Shown here piece after piece: positions 1 to 12,344 of a DNA stretch of 64,000 nucleotides (position 1 is the stretch's first letter; every line of letters begins with the position of its first letter). A program made the position numbers and the translations under genes. The notes beneath the pieces were generated by a model that saw only the letters and a program-made list of their open reading frames with translations, searched no databases and was not told where the DNA came from. The stretch is from Crossiella sp. CA-258035 (GTDB taxonomy: Bacteria > Actinomycetota > Actinomycetes > Mycobacteriales > Pseudonocardiaceae), in NCBI RefSeq assembly GCF_030064675.1, contig NZ_CP116413.1:4248001-4312000 (forward strand), read 5' to 3'.

Positions 1-1639
1 TGGTCTCCGCGCGGCGGCGCAGCTCCGCGACCAGCTCGGCCTTGTCCCGGCCGAAGACGGTGAGGCGGTGCCGGAAGTGGGTCCGCCCGGTGGCCAGCGC
101 GTGCGCGATGCCCTCGGCGGTGGCCTGGTCCCGCTCGGCGAACTCGGCCAGCCGGGCGGCCTGGGCGCGCAGCGCACTGGGCGTCTTGCCGGAGACCGTC
201 CACGGCAGCAGCGGCAACTCAGTGTCCACAGTGGACATCTCTTCGGCCGGTGGTTCCTCGAGGATGATGTGCGCGTTGGTGCCGCTGATCCCGAAGGAGG
301 ACACCCCGGCCCGCCGCGGCCGTCCGTTGGCAGGCCAGTCGACCGCCTCGGCCAGCACGTTGACCGCGTCCACGCCCCAGTCCACCTTGGGCGTCGGCGC
401 GTCCACGTGCAGCGACTTCGGCACCCGCCCGTGCCGCATCGCCATGATCATCTTGATCGCGCCGGCCACCCCGGCCGCGGCCTGGGTGTGCCCGATGTTG
501 GACTTCAGCGAACCCAGCCACAGCGGCCGGCCCGTCGGCCGGTGCTCGCCGTAGGTGGCCACCAGCGCGGTGCCCTCGATCGGGTCGCCCAGCGGGGTGC
601 CGGTGCCGTGCGCCTCCACCACGTCGACCTCGGCGGGGGAGAGGTTCGCATCGGCCAGTGCGGCCCTGATCACCTCCTGCTGCGCGGTCCCGTTCGGCGC
701 GGACAGGCCGTTGCTGGTGCCGTCCTGGTTGATCGCCGAACCGCGCAGCAGCGCCAGCACCTGGTGGCCGTTGCGCCGGGCGTCGCTGAGGCGTTCCAGC
801 AGCAGCAGTCCGGCCCCCTCGGCCCAGATCGCGCCGTTGGCCGCGGCGGCGAATGCCTTGCTGCGCGCGTCGCGGGAGGTCACGCCCTGGCCGCAGAACT
901 CGACGAAGGTGCCGGGGGTGGACAGCACGGTCACCCCACCGGCCAGCGCCAGCCCGCACTCACCCGCGCGCAGCGCCCGCGCGGCCAGGTGCGTTGCCAC
1001 CAAAGAGGAAGAGCAGGCGGTGTCGATGGTGACCGCGGGCCCGCTGAAGTCGAAGGCGAAGGCCACCCGCCCGGAGATCACGCTCATCGTGCTGCCGGTG
1101 ATCGCGTACTGGGAGTACTGCGTGGTGCCCTGCCACAACATCTGGTAGTCGTTGCTCGACGCCCCGGCGAAGACCCCGGTCCGGCTGCCTGCCACGGATT
1201 CCGGCCGGATCCCGGCGGACTCGAATGCCTCCCAGGTGAGCTCCAGCATCAGCCGCTGCTGCGGGTCCATCACCAGCGCCTCCTTCGGCGAGATGCCGAA
1301 GAAGCCCGCGTCGAACTGCCCCGCCCCGTCCAGGAACCCGCCCTCGCGCACGTAGGTCCGGCGGGCCTGCGGGGAGTTCGGGTCGGGGTCGTAGAGCTCC
1401 TCGATCGGCCAGTGCCGGTCACGCGGGAACTCCGAGATCGCGTCCACCCCGCCGTCGACCAGGTCCCACAGCGCGGCCGGGGAGTCGACGCCGCCGGGCA
1501 GGCGGCAGGACATGCCGATCACCGCGATCGGCTCGTCATCGCGCTGTTCGGCCGCGCGCAGACGCTCCCTGGTGGCGAGCAGGTCCGCGGTCACCTTCTT
1601 CAGGTACTGGCGGATCTTGCCGTCGTCGACTGTGGACAC
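1..1639 (-). CDS. Type I modular polyketide synthase, N-terminal part (cut by left edge)
   Basis: This is the first 546 residues of a modular PKS subunit; the rest lies beyond the left edge. The start is a GTG at 1639 behind a GAGGTG ribosome binding site. Residues 1-32 form a charged helical N-terminal docking segment ([18 protein letters not shown]) of the kind that pairs with the C-terminus of the preceding PKS. The ketosynthase follows at about 33-458, with active-site Cys in DTACSSS and the two His in EAHGTGT and [10 protein letters not shown], so it should condense. The beginning of the KS-AT linker is the last thing visible. The gene starts 30 bases after the P450 stop and is probably in the same operon as the two-module PKS upstream, whose C-terminal docking tail is the likely partner. 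Extender-unit choice cannot be read here because the AT is missing. Confidence 0.95.
   Translation of the reverse strand, partial: MSTVDDGKIRQYLKKVTADLLATRERLRAAEQRDDEPIAVIGMSCRLPGGVDSPAALWDLVDGGVDAISEFPRDRHWPIEELYDPDPNSPQARRTYVREGGFLDGAGQFDAGFFGISPKEALVMDPQQRLMLELTWEAFESAGIRPESVAGSRTGVFAGASSNDYQMLWQGTTQYSQYAITGSTMSVISGRVAFAFDFSGPAVTIDTACSSSLVATHLAARALRAGECGLALAGGVTVLSTPGTFVEFCGQGVTSRDARSKAFAAAANGAIWAEGAGLLLLERLSDARRNGHQVLALLRGSAINQDGTSNGLSAPNGTAQQEVIRAALADANLSPAEVDVVEAHGTGTPLGDPIEGTALVATYGEHRPTGRPLWLGSLKSNIGHTQAAAGVAGAIKMIMAMRHGRVPKSLHVDAPTPKVDWGVDAVNVLAEAVDWPANGRPRRAGVSSFGISGTNAHIILEEPPAEEMSTVDTELPLLPWTVSGKTPSALRAQAARLAEFAERDQATAEGIAHALATGRTHFRHRLTVFGRDKAELVAELRRRAET
224..236. repeat. 13-base palindrome GTCCAC-N-GTGGAC, copy 1
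   Basis: Perfect 6-base arms around a single base, inside the KS-AT linker of the partial PKS. Read in the coding frame it is TCC ACT GTG GAC (Ser-Thr-Val-Asp). It belongs to a set of six perfect copies in this window, all coding for the same four residues in unrelated proteins. Confidence 0.8.
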
Positions 1640-1669
1640 TGGTTCACCTCGTGGACATGGCTGGCGGGA

Positions 1670-2950
1670 TCAGGCGGTGAAGGTGATGCGCTGGGTGTCG
1701 AGGCCGCGCACCACCACGTGCCTGCGGTAGCTCAGCGAGTCCTCGTGCACGTGGAACTCGCGCAGGCGCTCGGCGACCGTGCGGAAGACGATCTGTGCCT
1801 CCAGCTTGGCCAGGCTGTTGCCCAGGCAGTAGTGCGCGCCGACGCCGAAGGCCAGGCCCATGCTCTTGCTGCGCCGCTGGATCCGGAACTCATCGGCCTG
1901 CGGGAACTCCCGCTCGTCCCGGTTGCCCGAGCCGATCACCAGCGTGACGATGGTGTCCTTGTCGATGTCGATCCCGTTGACCCGCTTGCCTTCCAGCGCG
2001 ACCCGGCCGATCAGCAGGATCGGGCAGTCGTAGCGCAGCGACTCGTCGACGCAGTCGATGGCCAGCGACGGGTCCTGGCGCAGCAGCTCCAACTGGCCGG
2101 GGTGGCGGGAGAGCGCGAGCAGGCCGTTGGTGATCAGGTTGGTGGTCGACTCGTGCGCGGCGATGAACACCGTGGCCACCGTGTTGGTGATCTCGCGCCG
2201 GGACAGCTTGCGGCCCTCGTGCTCGGTGCGGATCAGGCTGGAGATCAGGTCCTCACCCAGGTTCTTGCGGCGCTTGAAGATGAGGTCGGCGAAGTAGGTG
2301 TGCACCGTGGTGGAGGTCTGGGTGAGCCGGATCAGCTCGTCCCTGGTGAAGACCTCCGCGTTGTGGAAACTGGCCACCAGGGTGGGCAGCTCGGTGGACA
2401 GCGCCATGTCGCTGGACCACGCGCGCAGCAGCGGGATGTCCTCGGCCGGGATGTCCAGCAGCTTGGCGATCACGCCGAGGGACAGCGCGGTGGCCAGGTC
2501 CTCCACCCCGTCGAACTCGCCGTCGGCGATGAACTTGGCGAACAGCTCCGCCACGATCCCGGTGATCCAGGGTTCGTAGCGGGCGGTGATCCGCGGGGTG
2601 AACGCCTTGGTGACCAGCCTGCGCTGCCTGCCGTGCGCGGGGTCGTCGAGGAAGAAGATGGAGTTGAGCACCGGTTCCTCGGTGGCCTCCGGGAACACCT
2701 TGCGCATCGCGGGGGAGGCCAGGGTGTCGTTGCCCATGGCGGCGTGGTCGCGCAGGATCGCCATGCAGGTGGCGTAGTCGCTGATGATCAGCGACCCGTC
2801 CTCGGTCTCGATCGGGCCCGACTCCCGCCACTTGGCCAGCAGCGGGTACGGGTCGGCGAGGGTTTCCGGCTCCAGCAACCTGTAGAGCGGGTTGTCGCGG
2901 CTGGCGACCCTTTCCTGGACAAGGCTCATCGTTCCCGCTTCCTCCGTCAT
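1670..2950 (-). CDS. Cytochrome P450 of the polyketide cluster
   Basis: A 426-residue bacterial class I P450, probably an oxidative tailoring enzyme for the polyketide; it needs ferredoxin partners that are not in view. The heme-binding loop [12 protein letters not shown] lies near residue 373 with the Cys ligand, and the ExxR motif ESLR near 303. The I-helix oxygen-activation motif near 263 reads AAHESTT instead of the usual AGxETT, so Ala replaces Gly and Ser stands where the first Thr is expected. The start ATG at 2950 overlaps the stop of the two-module PKS (ATGA), which implies translational coupling; a second Met lies at residue 8. The next PKS follows after 30 bases. The P450 therefore sits between two PKS subunits that probably dock with each other. 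The substrate is unknown. Confidence 0.95.
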   Translation of the reverse strand: MTEEAGTMSLVQERVASRDNPLYRLLEPETLADPYPLLAKWRESGPIETEDGSLIISDYATCMAILRDHAAMGNDTLASPAMRKVFPEATEEPVLNSIFFLDDPAHGRQRRLVTKAFTPRITARYEPWITGIVAELFAKFIADGEFDGVEDLATALSLGVIAKLLDIPAEDIPLLRAWSSDMALSTELPTLVASFHNAEVFTRDELIRLTQTSTTVHTYFADLIFKRRKNLGEDLISSLIRTEHEGRKLSRREITNTVATVFIAAHESTTNLITNGLLALSRHPGQLELLRQDPSLAIDCVDESLRYDCPILLIGRVALEGKRVNGIDIDKDTIVTLVIGSGNRDEREFPQADEFRIQRRSKSMGLAFGVGAHYCLGNSLAKLEAQIVFRTVAERLREFHVHEDSLSYRRHVVVRGLDTQRITFTA

Positions 2951-5900
2951 CGTTCCTCGGCGAGCACGCCGTCGATCAGGTCGAAGATCTCCTCGTCGGT
3001 GGCGCTGTCCAGATCGGGCGCCACCGGCGCGGCCTGTTCCCGCGCCTGCCAGGACCGCAGGATCCGTTCCAGCGTCCCGGTGATCGCCTCACCCCGGCCG
3101 ACCGCCGAGGGCCGCAGCCCGGCCAGCGCCTGCTCCAGCTCGTAGAGCCGGGACATGGTGGCGCGCACCGCGTCCCGCACCCCGCCGCCGAGCGCCTCGA
3201 TGAGGTGCCGGGCGAGTGCCACCGGCGTCGGGTGCTCGTAGACCACGGTCGCGGTCAGCTCCGCGCCGGTAGCCGCGCTGAGCCGGTTGCGCAGTTTGAC
3301 CCCGGCCAGCGAGTCCAGCCCCAGCTCGCGGAAGGACCGCCCGGGCAGGATGTCCTCGGCGCGGTGCCCCGAGACGGCGGCGATGTGCGAGATCACCACC
3401 TGGGTCAGGTAGGGCTCGCGTTCCTCGGCGGGCAGCTCGTTCAGTCGGATTGGTTGCGGTGCAACGGGTTCTTCGGCGGGCTGGACGCCGGGCAGGTTGT
3501 CGCACAGGCGGCTCGGTCGCAGGCCGGTGGCGAAACGGGGCCAGTCCACCTCGGCGATAGCGTACGCACCTCCGCCCGCGGCCAGCGCGCGGTCGAAGGC
3601 GGCCAAGGCGGCCCCGGCCGCCATCGGCGTGATGCCCCGCGTCTGCCAGCCGGAGGCCAGTTCCGCCGAGGCCATTCCAGTGCTGTCCCAAGGACCCCAG
3701 GCCAGGCAGGTGGCGGGCAGGCCCTGCGCGCGCCGCCGGTGGGCGAGGGCCTCCAGGACGGCGTTGGCCGCGCTGTAGTTGCCCTGGCCGGGGGAGCCGA
3801 CGGTGGCGGCCAGGGAGGAGCAGAGCACGAAGAACTCCAGCGGGTGCTCGCGGGTGAGCTCGTCCAGGTGCCGAGCGCCGCCCGCCTTCGCGTCGAAGAC
3901 AGTGGCGAAACGGCTGGGCGACAGGGAATCCAGCACACCGTCGTCGAGCACACCGGCCGCGTGCACCACGCCGGAAAGGGTGTGCTGCCGCAGCAGCGCG
4001 GCCAGGGCGTCGCGGTCGGTGACGTCGCAGGCGGCGATGGTGACTTCGGTGCCTGCCAGCTCGGCGCGCAGTTCCGCCGCGCCGGGGGCGTCCGGACCTT
4101 GGCGGCTGATCAGCAGGAGGTGCTTCGCGCCGTGTGCGGCCAGGTGCCGGGCCAGGTGACGGCCCAGTCCGCCGAGGCCGCCGGTGATCAGCACGGTCCC
4201 GGCCGGTGCCACCGTGGTGGCCGGTCGCGCGGGCACGGTTGCCAAGCGGCGCACGAAGATCCGGCCGTCGCGGATGGCGGACTGGTCCTCCCCGCCAAGC
4301 GCCGCGCGCAGTGCGCGGAAGTCCACTTCGGACGGTTGAGTGGGCAGGTCGACGAGTCCACCCCAGCGGCCGGGGACTTCCAGCGCGGCCACCCGGCCCA
4401 GCCCCCACACCGCGGCCTGATCCGGTTGCGGCACATCCTGTTCGCGCGCCCGCACCGCGCCCTGGGTGATGGCCCAGACCGGAGTTCCCTCCGGCACGGC
4501 TTGCAACAGCGCGAGGGTGGCCGTCACCGAGCTGGGAACCGTGGTTTCGGCAGCCGGATCGAGCGCCAGCAGCGAGACGATTCCGTTGGCGGGTGGGATT
4601 TCCTGGCCGGTGTAGGGCAGCACCTCGGCGTCCAGCGCCGCGGCCACCGCGCCGGTGATCTCCGCGCACCGCTCGCCCGGCGGCGCGAGCACCAGCCAGG
4701 GACCGGCCGGGGTCGCGGCGGGCTCGGCCGGAACCCAGTCCACCACGTGCAGCAGCGGGTCCTTGGCCGCGCGCACCGGCAGCCAGAACCGCTCGCGGCT
4801 GAACCGGTACCCCGGCAGCGGCACCCGCCGCCCGCCCGCGCACCAGGCGGCCCAGTCCACCGGGACGCCCCTGGTGTGCGCGGCGGCGAGCGCACGGAGC
4901 AGCGACTCCACGGCGGGCCGCGCCTTGGGCAGCACCGGTAGGAACGCCGCCTCCGGCTGGGTTTCCTGGCCGAGGGCGCTGAGCGTGCCGCCCGGACCGA
5001 CCTCCAGGTAGGTGGAGGCTGCCAGCGCGGTCAGGCAGTCGTGGAAGCGGACCGGGTGGCGGGCCTGCCGCACCCAGTACTCCGGGCTGCGCAGGTCCGC
5101 CCCGGTGGCCGCGCGCCCGGTGACCGAGCTGACCACCGGAATGACGGGCTCGTGGAACTCCAGGGTGTCCAGCACCTCCCGCAGTGGCGCGAGCACCGGG
5201 TCCATGTGCGGGGAGTGGAAGGCTTGGGCCACCGCGAGCCTGCGGGCGTGCGGGGCGCGCGCGGCCAGCGCGAGCACCACGTCCTCGGTGCCGGAGAGCA
5301 CCACCGAGTCCGGCCCGTTGACCGCGGCGATCGAGACCTCGGACTCGTTGCCGCGCAACAGTTCCCTGGCCTGTTCCTCGGTGGCCCGGATCGCGACCAT
5401 CGCCCCGGACCGGCCCAGCTCGCGCATCAGCCTGCCCCTGGCCGCGATCAGCGTGCAGGCATCGGGCAGCGACAGCACTCCGGCGGCGTGCGCGGCGGCC
5501 ACCTCGCCGACCGAGTGCCCCGCCAGCGCGTCCGGCGTCACGCCGACCGCGGTGATCAGCCGGAACAGTGCCACCTCCACTGCGAACACCGCGGCCTGGG
5601 TGTGATCGGTCCGGGTTGAATCACCGTCGAAGACCAGCTCCCGCAACGGGCGGTCCAGGTGCCGGTCCAGCTCCGCGGCCACCGCGTCGAAAGCCTCGGC
5701 GAACCGCGGTTCGCTCCGGTACAGCTCCGCGGCCATCCCGGCGTGCTGGGCTCCCTGGCCGGGGAACAGGAAGGCGGTCGTGCCCCGCCGCACCTCGCCG
5801 GTGATCGCGGTGCCCTCGGTGATCGCGCGGTGCAGCCCGGCCCGGTCCGCGCCGAGGTAGACCGCGCGGAACGGCAGCTGGGCTCGGGTGGTGGCCAGCG

Positions 5901-8900
5901 AGTAGGCCAGGTCGAGCGGCTCGCCCGGCTGGTCGAGCAGGGCCTTGGCCTGGCGCTCCAACGCTTGCGGGTCGGCAGCGGAGAGCACCCAGGGCAGCAG
6001 CGGCGGCGCGGTCGCGGGCTCGGGTTCCGGCTCGGCTGGGGGTTGTTCCAGGATCAGGTGCGCGTTGGTGCCGCTGATGCCGAAGGAGGAGACCCCGGCC
6101 CGGCGCGGCCGTCCGGTCTCCGGCCACGGCGTGGCTCCGGTGGCGAGTTCCAGCGCGCCGCTGGTCCAGTCCACGTGCGGGCTCGGCTGGTCCAGGTGCA
6201 GCGTGCCGGGCAGGATCCCGTGCCGCATGGCCAGGATCATCTTCAGCACACCCGCGACTCCGGCGGCGGCCTGGGTGTGGCCGAGGTTGGACTTGGCCGA
6301 GCCGACCAGCACCGGCCGTTCCCGGTCCTGCCCGTAGGTGGCCAGCAGGGCCTGGGCCTCGATCGGATCGCCCAGGGTGGTCCCGGTGCCGTGCGCCTCC
6401 ACCGCGTCAACGTCCGAAGTGGACAGTCCGGCGGCGGCCAGCGCATCCTGGATCACCCGTCGCTGCGCGGCCCCGTTGGGCGCGGTGAGGCCGTTGGAGG
6501 CGCCGTCGGAGTTGACCGCGCTGCCGCGCAGCACGGCCAGCACCCGGTGGCCGTTGCGGCGGGCGTCGGAAAGCCGTTCCAGCACCACCAGTCCCGCGCC
6601 CTCGCTCCACGCAGTGCCGTCCGCGGTAGCGGCGAAGGGTTTGCACCGCCCGTCCGGGGCCAGCGCGTACACCTGGGCGAACTCGGCGAACAGGGTGGGC
6701 GTGGTCATCACGGTCACCCCACCGGCCAGCGCCAGCGTGCACTCCCCGCTGCGCAACGCCTGCGCCGCCAGGTGCATGGCCACCAGCGCCGAGGAACAGG
6801 CGGTGTCCAGGGTGATCGCGGGCCCCTCGAACCCGAAGAAGTAGGCCAGCCGCCCCGAGGCCACGCTGCTCGCGTTGTCGATGGAGACCTGCCCGCTGAG
6901 GTCTTCCGGCACCTCGTGCACCCGGTGCCCGTAGTCGCTGCCCATGGTGCCGGTGAACACCGCGGTCCGGCTGCCGCGCAGTCCGGCCGGATCGATGCCC
7001 GCCGACTCCAGCGCGTGCCAGGCGACCTCCAGCAGGATCCGCTGCTGCGGGTCCATCACCAGCGCCTCCCGCGGCGGAATGCCGAAGAAGCCGGGGTCGA
7101 ACTCCGCCGCGTCGGCCAGGAAACCCCCGTGCCGCACCGAGCTGGCCCCGGCGTCCCAGCCCCGGTCCGCCGGGAACTCGCTGATCACGTCGCGCCCCTC
7201 GGCCAGCACCGTCCACAGTTCGTCCACTGTGGACACACCGCCGGGGAAGCGGCATCCGGCCCCGACCACGACGATCGGATCGTCTTGCGGGGCAACGACA
7301 GGCTCGGCGGTCTCGGCCGTCCGCGGGCTGCCTCCGGCCAGGTGCGCGGCCAGCAGCGCGGGCGTCGGGTGGTCGAACACCGTGGTCGCGGGCAGCCGCA
7401 GCCCGGTGGCCGCGCTGAGCCGGTTGCGCAGTTCCAGGCCGGTCAGCGAGTCGAACCCGATGTCCCGGAAGGCCCGCTCGGGATTGACCTCCCCGGTGCT
7501 GCCCAGCACCGTGGCCACCGTGCGCAGCACCAGCTCCAGCACCGCGCGTTCGTCACCCGGCACGAAGGCCACCGGTTGCGCCTGCTTCGCCGCGGTCGGC
7601 CGTTTCGGCCCCAGCAGCCCTTCGAAGATGGCGGGCCGGTCGCCCTGCTCGCCGAGGTCGAACCGCGCGGGCACGGACAGCGGCGGCCCGTCCAGCGCCG
7701 CGTCGAACAGCGCCAGCCCGTGCGCGGGTGCGATCGGCCGCAACCGGGCCCGGCTCAGCCGCGCCCGGTCGGCCGCGTCCAGGTGCCCGGTCATCCCCGA
7801 TTCCTGCGCCCACAGGCCCCAGGCCATCGAGGTCGCAGGCAGCCCGCGTGCGCGCCGGTGGTGGGCCAGCGCGTCCAGGTAGCTGTTGGCCGCGGCGTAG
7901 TTGGCCTGCCCTTGGGTGCCGATGACGCCAGCCACCGAGGAGAACAGCACGAACGCGGCCAGGTCCAGGTCTTGGGTCAGCTCGTGCAGGTGCCAAGCGC
8001 CCTCGACCTTGGGGCGTAGCACCGAATCCAGCTGCTCGGGGGCGAGTGCGGCCACCGGGCTGTCGGCCAGCACACCGGCGGCGTGCACCACCGCGGTGAG
8101 CGGGTGCTCGGCCGGAATGCCGTCGATCACCGCGGCCAGCTCCTGCCGGTCGGTGACATCGCAGGCCACCACCCGGACCTCCGCGCCCGGCAGCTCTGGC
8201 GCTTCCGCCGCCCGCCGCCCGGTCAGCACCAGGTGCCGGACCCCGTGCGCGGTCACCAGGTGCTCGGCCAGCGCCCGCCCCAGGGTCCCGGTGCCGCCGA
8301 TGATCAGCACCGTGCCCGCCGGATCCAGCCGAGGCGGCGCACCGGCGGTGACCCTGGCCAGCCGGGGGACCAGCACCTGCCCGCCGCGGAGGGCCACCTG
8401 TGGTTCGGGACAGCCGAGCGCGGTGTCCAGCTGGGCTGGAGCGTCCAGGTCCACCAGCCGGAACCGGCCGGGGTGCTCGGTCTGCGCGGTGCGCACCAGG
8501 CCCCACACCGGGGCCGCCGTCAGGTCGACGTCCTCATCCGGCCCGGTCGCGATCGCGTTCCTGGTGACGATGGCCAGCTGCCCGTCCCGGTCCGCGGCCA
8601 GCCACTCGCGGATCGCGCCGAGCACCTGGTGCACATCGGTGCCGTGCAGCACCTCGGTCGCGCCGGGGGTCGCCCGCCGCGGTGACGGCGTCCAGCTGAC
8701 CTGGAACAGCGACCGGTCGCTGCCGACGAGCAGCTCAGTTCGCAGCGGCCGCAAGGACATCGTCTCGATGGCGCACACCGCGCCGGAGAGCGCATCGGTG
8801 ATCTCGACGCGGAAGGCGTCCTGGCCGGTCGGCGTCAGCGCGACCCGGATGGTGGTCGCGCCGACGGCGGCCAGTTCGACGCCGGCGAAGGAGAACGGCA

Positions 8901-11900
8901 GCCGGAGCTCGCCGTCCGCGCCGAGCAGCAGCGGATGCAGGGCGGCGTCCAGCAGCGCGGGGTGGATGCCGAAGCGGCCGGGCTCGGCGGGCAGCTCGAC
9001 CTCGGCGTAGCGGCGCTCACCGTCGCGCCAGGCCCGGCGCAGGCCCTGGAAACTTGGCCCGTACTCGTAGCCCAATTCGGCCAGCCGCGCGTACGCGCCG
9101 TCCAGGTCGATCTCCTCGGCGGCCGGGGGCCAGGTAATCGTGGCCACGGTCGCGGACTCGCCGGGGCCGAGGGTGCCGGTGGCGTGCCGGGTCCAGGCCG
9201 TGTCGCGGTCCGGCCGCGTGTGCACCGCGAGGGCTCCCGCGCCGTCCACGGTCAGCTGGAGCTCGGCCTCGCCCGCGGCGGGCACCGCCAGCGGCCGCTC
9301 CACCGCCAGCTCCAGCAGCCGTGGCAGGCCGAGCAGCTCACCGGCGTGCAGGGCCAGCTCGGCGAAGGCCGTGCCCGGCACCAGCACCGTGCCGTGCACC
9401 GCGTGATCGGCCAGCCACGGCAACGCCCGCAAGGACACCGAGCCGGTGCCCACCAGCCCGTCGCCACCGGCCAGCACAACCGCCGAGGTGAGCAGCGGGT
9501 GGCCCGAGGTGGCAGGGGCGCTCGCGGTCGGCAGCAGCCAGAACCGCTCGGTCTGGAACGGGTAGGTGGGCAGGCTGGTCGGCCGCGCGCCCGGGAAGAC
9601 CCGGTCCAGCCGCAGGTCGACGCCGTGCACCTGGGCCTCGGCGGCGGCCAGCAGGAAGCGTGCCGGGCCGCCTTCCTCGCGGCGCAGGGTGCCCAGCGCG
9701 ATGCCGTCCTGGTCCAGTTCGTCCAGTAGCTGGTGCAGGCCGACGGTGAGCACCGGGTGCGCGGAGCACTCCAGGAAAGTAGTGTGGCCCAACGCGATCA
9801 GGCCGCGGATGGCCGAGTCGAACTCCACGGTCTGGCGCAGGTTGCGGAACCAGTAGTCCGCGTCCAGGACCTCGGACTCGCCGGAGACGGTGGAGTGGAA
9901 GGGAATCTCGGCTGGCCGCGGGCTGATCGGGGCGAGCGCGGCGCGCAGCTCCTCGCGGAGCAGGTCGACCTGGGGCGAGTGCGAGGCGTAGTCCACCGGC
10001 AGGCGGCGGAAGCGGATCTCCTCGGCCGCCAGCTCCTCGCCCAGTTCGGCTAGCGCGCGCGGATCACCGGAGAGCACCGTGGCCTCCGGACCGTTGACCG
10101 CGGCCACGTGCAGGTCCGGCCAGCGCTGGATCCGGCGCTCAGCCGCGGCTCTGGACAGGGCGACCGAGGCCATCCCGCCGAGCCCGGACAGCGCGCGGAT
10201 CGCCTTGGCGCGCAAGGCAACCACCAGCGCGCCATCTTCCAGCGACAGTGCACCGGCCACCGTGGCGGCGGCGATCTCGCCCTGCGAGTGCCCGACCACC
10301 GCGACCGGCCGCACGCCGTGCGCCTGCCAGAGTGCGGCCAGCGAGACCATCACCGCCCAGGTGGCCGGCTGTACGATGTCCACTTCGGACAGTGCGGCCT
10401 CGTCGGCGAGAACTTCGGTCAGCTGCCAGTCCACGAAGGGGGACAACGCCTGCTGGCACTGCGCCATCCGTTCGGCGAACACCGGGCTCTCCGCGAGCAG
10501 CCGCACCGCCATGCCGGTCCACTGGGTGCCCTGGCCGGGGAACACCAGCACCGGACGGGCCTCGCGCCGGGCCGTGCCGGTGAGCACCCCCGGTGCGGGC
10601 TCGCCAGCGGCCAGCGCGGCCAGTCCGGCACGCAGGGCCGCCGGATCGGTGCCCAGCACGGCCGCGCGGTGCTCGAACCGGGACCGGCCGGTGGCCAGGG
10701 TGAACCCGATGTCGGCGAGCGAGATGTCGGTGTCCAGGTGCTCGCGCAGCCGGGAAGCCTGTTCCCGCAACGCGGTCAGCGTGGTGGCCGACAGCAGCAG
10801 CGGCACCACCGGCGGCGGCTCGGCTTGCGGCGCGGGCGCGGGGGCCTGTTCCAGCACGACGTGGGCGTTGGTGCCACTGATCCCGAAGGAGGACACCCCG
10901 GCCCGGCGCGGGCGCGCGGTCTCCGGCCACGGGGTGTGCTCGGCCAGCGGGAGCACCGCGCCGCTGGTCCAGTCCACGTGCGGGCTCGGCTCGGTGAAGT
11001 GCAGGATCTTGGGCAGCACGCCGTGCCGCATCGCCTGCGCCATCTTGATCACGCCGGCCGCCCCGGCCGCGGCCTGGGTGTGCCCGGTGTTGGCCTTCAC
11101 CGAGCCCAGCAGCAGCGGGCGGTCCCGGTCCTGCCCGTAGGTGGCCAGCAGCGCACCCGCCTCGATCGGGTCGCCGAGCCGGGTGCCGGTGCCGTGCGCC
11201 TCCACCGCGTCAACGTCCACTGTGGACAGACCGGCGGCGGCGAGCGCCTCCCGGATCACCAGTTCCTGCGCGGGACCGCTGGGCGCGGACAGTCCGTTGG
11301 ACGCGCCGTCGGAGTTGACCGCGGTGCCCCGGATGAGCGCGTGCACCCGGCGTCCGTTGCGCACGGCGTCGGAAAGCCGTTCCAGCACCAGCATCCCGGC
11401 GCCCTCGGCCCAGGCGGTGCCGTCCGCGGTCGCGGAGAACGGCTTGCACCGGCCGTCCGGGGCCAGTCCGCGCAGCCGGGAGAACTCCACGAACATCTCC
11501 GGCGTGGCCATCACGGTCACCCCGCCGGAGAGGGCCAGGCTGCTCTCGCCCGCGCGCAGCGACTGGACCGCCAGGTGCAGGGTGACCAGCGATGAGGAGC
11601 AACCGGTGTCCACCGTGATCGCCGGGCCGCGTAGCCCGAGCACGTAGGCCAGCCGGCCGGAGACCACGCTGGCGGTGTTGCCGGTGATCAGGTGCCCTTC
11701 CAGCCCGTTGGGCACGGTGTGCACCCTCGGCGCGTAGTCGTGCATCATCGCCCCGGCGAACACCGAGGTCCGGCTGCCGCGGATCGAGGCGGGGTCGATT
11801 CCGGCGTCCTCCAGCGCCTGCCAGGCCGAGGTGAGCAACAGCCGCTGCTGCGGATCGGTGGTCAGCGCCTCCCTCGGCGAGAGGCCGAAGAACGCGGCGT

Positions 11901-12123
11901 CGAAGTCACCGGCTTGATGGAGGAATCCGCCGTGCCGGGTGTAGGACTTACCGGGCCTATCCGGATCGGGATCATAAAGGGAATCGAGGTCCCAGCCGCG
12001 GTCCGACGGCATTTCCCCGATCAGGTCCGCGCCCGAGATCGCGGCCTGCCACAACCCGGCAGGAGTGGTCACGCCGCCGGGGTACGTGCAGGCCATACCC
12101 ACGATCGCGATCGGCTCTCCCAC
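2947..12123 (-). CDS. Type I polyketide synthase, two extension modules
   Basis: 3058 residues, GTG start behind GGGGAGAAG. Module 1: KS about 1-425 (Cys in DTGCSSS, His in EAHGTGT and NTGHTQ); AT 525-840 with GHSQGE and YASH, the pattern for methylmalonyl-CoA; DH 870-1150 with intact HxxxGxxxxP and a DAALH second motif; KR 1270-1460 with GGTGTLG, Ser-Tyr-Asn catalytic residues and LAD, suggesting B type; ACP near 1556 (GFDSL). Module 2: KS 1613-2040 (DTACSSA); AT 2120-2440 with GHSVGE and AFHS, the malonyl-CoA pattern; KR 2640-2830 with LDD (B type); ACP near 2934 (GLDSL). No DH in module 2 and no ER in either. The last 70 residues are a C-terminal docking domain. Predicted additions are an alpha-methyl enoyl unit, then a beta-hydroxy acetate unit. 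The protein begins directly at the KS, without a loading domain or N-terminal docking helix. Confidence 0.97.
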   Translation of the reverse strand: MGEPIAIVGMACTYPGGVTTPAGLWQAAISGADLIGEMPSDRGWDLDSLYDPDPDRPGKSYTRHGGFLHQAGDFDAAFFGLSPREALTTDPQQRLLLTSAWQALEDAGIDPASIRGSRTSVFAGAMMHDYAPRVHTVPNGLEGHLITGNTASVVSGRLAYVLGLRGPAITVDTGCSSSLVTLHLAVQSLRAGESSLALSGGVTVMATPEMFVEFSRLRGLAPDGRCKPFSATADGTAWAEGAGMLVLERLSDAVRNGRRVHALIRGTAVNSDGASNGLSAPSGPAQELVIREALAAAGLSTVDVDAVEAHGTGTRLGDPIEAGALLATYGQDRDRPLLLGSVKANTGHTQAAAGAAGVIKMAQAMRHGVLPKILHFTEPSPHVDWTSGAVLPLAEHTPWPETARPRRAGVSSFGISGTNAHVVLEQAPAPAPQAEPPPVVPLLLSATTLTALREQASRLREHLDTDISLADIGFTLATGRSRFEHRAAVLGTDPAALRAGLAALAAGEPAPGVLTGTARREARPVLVFPGQGTQWTGMAVRLLAESPVFAERMAQCQQALSPFVDWQLTEVLADEAALSEVDIVQPATWAVMVSLAALWQAHGVRPVAVVGHSQGEIAAATVAGALSLEDGALVVALRAKAIRALSGLGGMASVALSRAAAERRIQRWPDLHVAAVNGPEATVLSGDPRALAELGEELAAEEIRFRRLPVDYASHSPQVDLLREELRAALAPISPRPAEIPFHSTVSGESEVLDADYWFRNLRQTVEFDSAIRGLIALGHTTFLECSAHPVLTVGLHQLLDELDQDGIALGTLRREEGGPARFLLAAAEAQVHGVDLRLDRVFPGARPTSLPTYPFQTERFWLLPTASAPATSGHPLLTSAVVLAGGDGLVGTGSVSLRALPWLADHAVHGTVLVPGTAFAELALHAGELLGLPRLLELAVERPLAVPAAGEAELQLTVDGAGALAVHTRPDRDTAWTRHATGTLGPGESATVATITWPPAAEEIDLDGAYARLAELGYEYGPSFQGLRRAWRDGERRYAEVELPAEPGRFGIHPALLDAALHPLLLGADGELRLPFSFAGVELAAVGATTIRVALTPTGQDAFRVEITDALSGAVCAIETMSLRPLRTELLVGSDRSLFQVSWTPSPRRATPGATEVLHGTDVHQVLGAIREWLAADRDGQLAIVTRNAIATGPDEDVDLTAAPVWGLVRTAQTEHPGRFRLVDLDAPAQLDTALGCPEPQVALRGGQVLVPRLARVTAGAPPRLDPAGTVLIIGGTGTLGRALAEHLVTAHGVRHLVLTGRRAAEAPELPGAEVRVVACDVTDRQELAAVIDGIPAEHPLTAVVHAAGVLADSPVAALAPEQLDSVLRPKVEGAWHLHELTQDLDLAAFVLFSSVAGVIGTQGQANYAAANSYLDALAHHRRARGLPATSMAWGLWAQESGMTGHLDAADRARLSRARLRPIAPAHGLALFDAALDGPPLSVPARFDLGEQGDRPAIFEGLLGPKRPTAAKQAQPVAFVPGDERAVLELVLRTVATVLGSTGEVNPERAFRDIGFDSLTGLELRNRLSAATGLRLPATTVFDHPTPALLAAHLAGGSPRTAETAEPVVAPQDDPIVVVGAGCRFPGGVSTVDELWTVLAEGRDVISEFPADRGWDAGASSVRHGGFLADAAEFDPGFFGIPPREALVMDPQQRILLEVAWHALESAGIDPAGLRGSRTAVFTGTMGSDYGHRVHEVPEDLSGQVSIDNASSVASGRLAYFFGFEGPAITLDTACSSALVAMHLAAQALRSGECTLALAGGVTVMTTPTLFAEFAQVYALAPDGRCKPFAATADGTAWSEGAGLVVLERLSDARRNGHRVLAVLRGSAVNSDGASNGLTAPNGAAQRRVIQDALAAAGLSTSDVDAVEAHGTGTTLGDPIEAQALLATYGQDRERPVLVGSAKSNLGHTQAAAGVAGVLKMILAMRHGILPGTLHLDQPSPHVDWTSGALELATGATPWPETGRPRRAGVSSFGISGTNAHLILEQPPAEPEPEPATAPPLLPWVLSAADPQALERQAKALLDQPGEPLDLAYSLATTRAQLPFRAVYLGADRAGLHRAITEGTAITGEVRRGTTAFLFPGQGAQHAGMAAELYRSEPRFAEAFDAVAAELDRHLDRPLRELVFDGDSTRTDHTQAAVFAVEVALFRLITAVGVTPDALAGHSVGEVAAAHAAGVLSLPDACTLIAARGRLMRELGRSGAMVAIRATEEQARELLRGNESEVSIAAVNGPDSVVLSGTEDVVLALAARAPHARRLAVAQAFHSPHMDPVLAPLREVLDTLEFHEPVIPVVSSVTGRAATGADLRSPEYWVRQARHPVRFHDCLTALAASTYLEVGPGGTLSALGQETQPEAAFLPVLPKARPAVESLLRALAAAHTRGVPVDWAAWCAGGRRVPLPGYRFSRERFWLPVRAAKDPLLHVVDWVPAEPAATPAGPWLVLAPPGERCAEITGAVAAALDAEVLPYTGQEIPPANGIVSLLALDPAAETTVPSSVTATLALLQAVPEGTPVWAITQGAVRAREQDVPQPDQAAVWGLGRVAALEVPGRWGGLVDLPTQPSEVDFRALRAALGGEDQSAIRDGRIFVRRLATVPARPATTVAPAGTVLITGGLGGLGRHLARHLAAHGAKHLLLISRQGPDAPGAAELRAELAGTEVTIAACDVTDRDALAALLRQHTLSGVVHAAGVLDDGVLDSLSPSRFATVFDAKAGGARHLDELTREHPLEFFVLCSSLAATVGSPGQGNYSAANAVLEALAHRRRAQGLPATCLAWGPWDSTGMASAELASGWQTRGITPMAAGAALAAFDRALAAGGGAYAIAEVDWPRFATGLRPSRLCDNLPGVQPAEEPVAPQPIRLNELPAEEREPYLTQVVISHIAAVSGHRAEDILPGRSFRELGLDSLAGVKLRNRLSAATGAELTATVVYEHPTPVALARHLIEALGGGVRDAVRATMSRLYELEQALAGLRPSAVGRGEAITGTLERILRSWQAREQAAPVAPDLDSATDEEIFDLIDGVLAEER
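7222..7234. repeat. 13-base palindrome GTCCAC-N-GTGGAC, copy 2
   Basis: Perfect copy near the start of the second ketosynthase, coding Ser-Thr-Val-Asp in GVSTVDELW. The same residues are coded at 55166 in an unrelated hydrolase. Confidence 0.8.
11215..11227. repeat. 13-base palindrome GTCCAC-N-GTGGAC, copy 3
   Basis: Perfect copy just before the EAHGTGT motif of the first ketosynthase ([12 protein letters not shown]). The matching place in the second ketosynthase (6410-6425) codes STSD and is not palindromic, so the protein does not require the exact sequence. Confidence 0.8.
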
Positions 12124-12300
12124 ACACTTCTCCCCAGGTGCTCGGTTCCGGGTGGACAGACAACCAACCTTGTTCCAAAACTTCCCGGGAAATACCGTGA
12201 AGTCCTGGAATTGCCGGTTCCTGCCAGTTTGCTCTTCCGGAATCGGTTACATCGCGGAGTGTATGTCTGGAACCTGTCAGCGCACAGCGGGACGGCGAAA

Positions 12301-12331
12301 GATAGGGGTATCTTCGTCGGCAGCCCCTATC
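12301..12331. promoter_or_regulatory. Inverted repeat in the PKS upstream region
   Basis: GATAGGGG at 12301-12308 and CCCCTATC at 12324-12331 form perfect 8-base arms around 15 bases. They lie about 180 bases before the PKS start and just after the GntR stop, in a 221-base gap that is clearly richer in A+T than the genes. The gap should hold the promoter of the PKS operon, so this is a candidate operator. A terminator for the GntR gene is less likely because no T-run follows. Confidence 0.4.
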
Positions 12332-12344
12332 GAATTCGCTGATA

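Noticed and set aside
68-3145. Long open frame of about 1000 codons on the plus strand opposite the PKS and P450
   Set aside because: It mirrors the coding strand in GC-rich DNA, is rich in Gly, Arg, His and Gln, and matches no family, while the minus strand shows clear PKS and P450 motifs.
11580-11620. First ketosynthase read as a decarboxylating KSQ
   Set aside because: The active site is DTGCSSS with Cys present; KSQ has Gln at that place.
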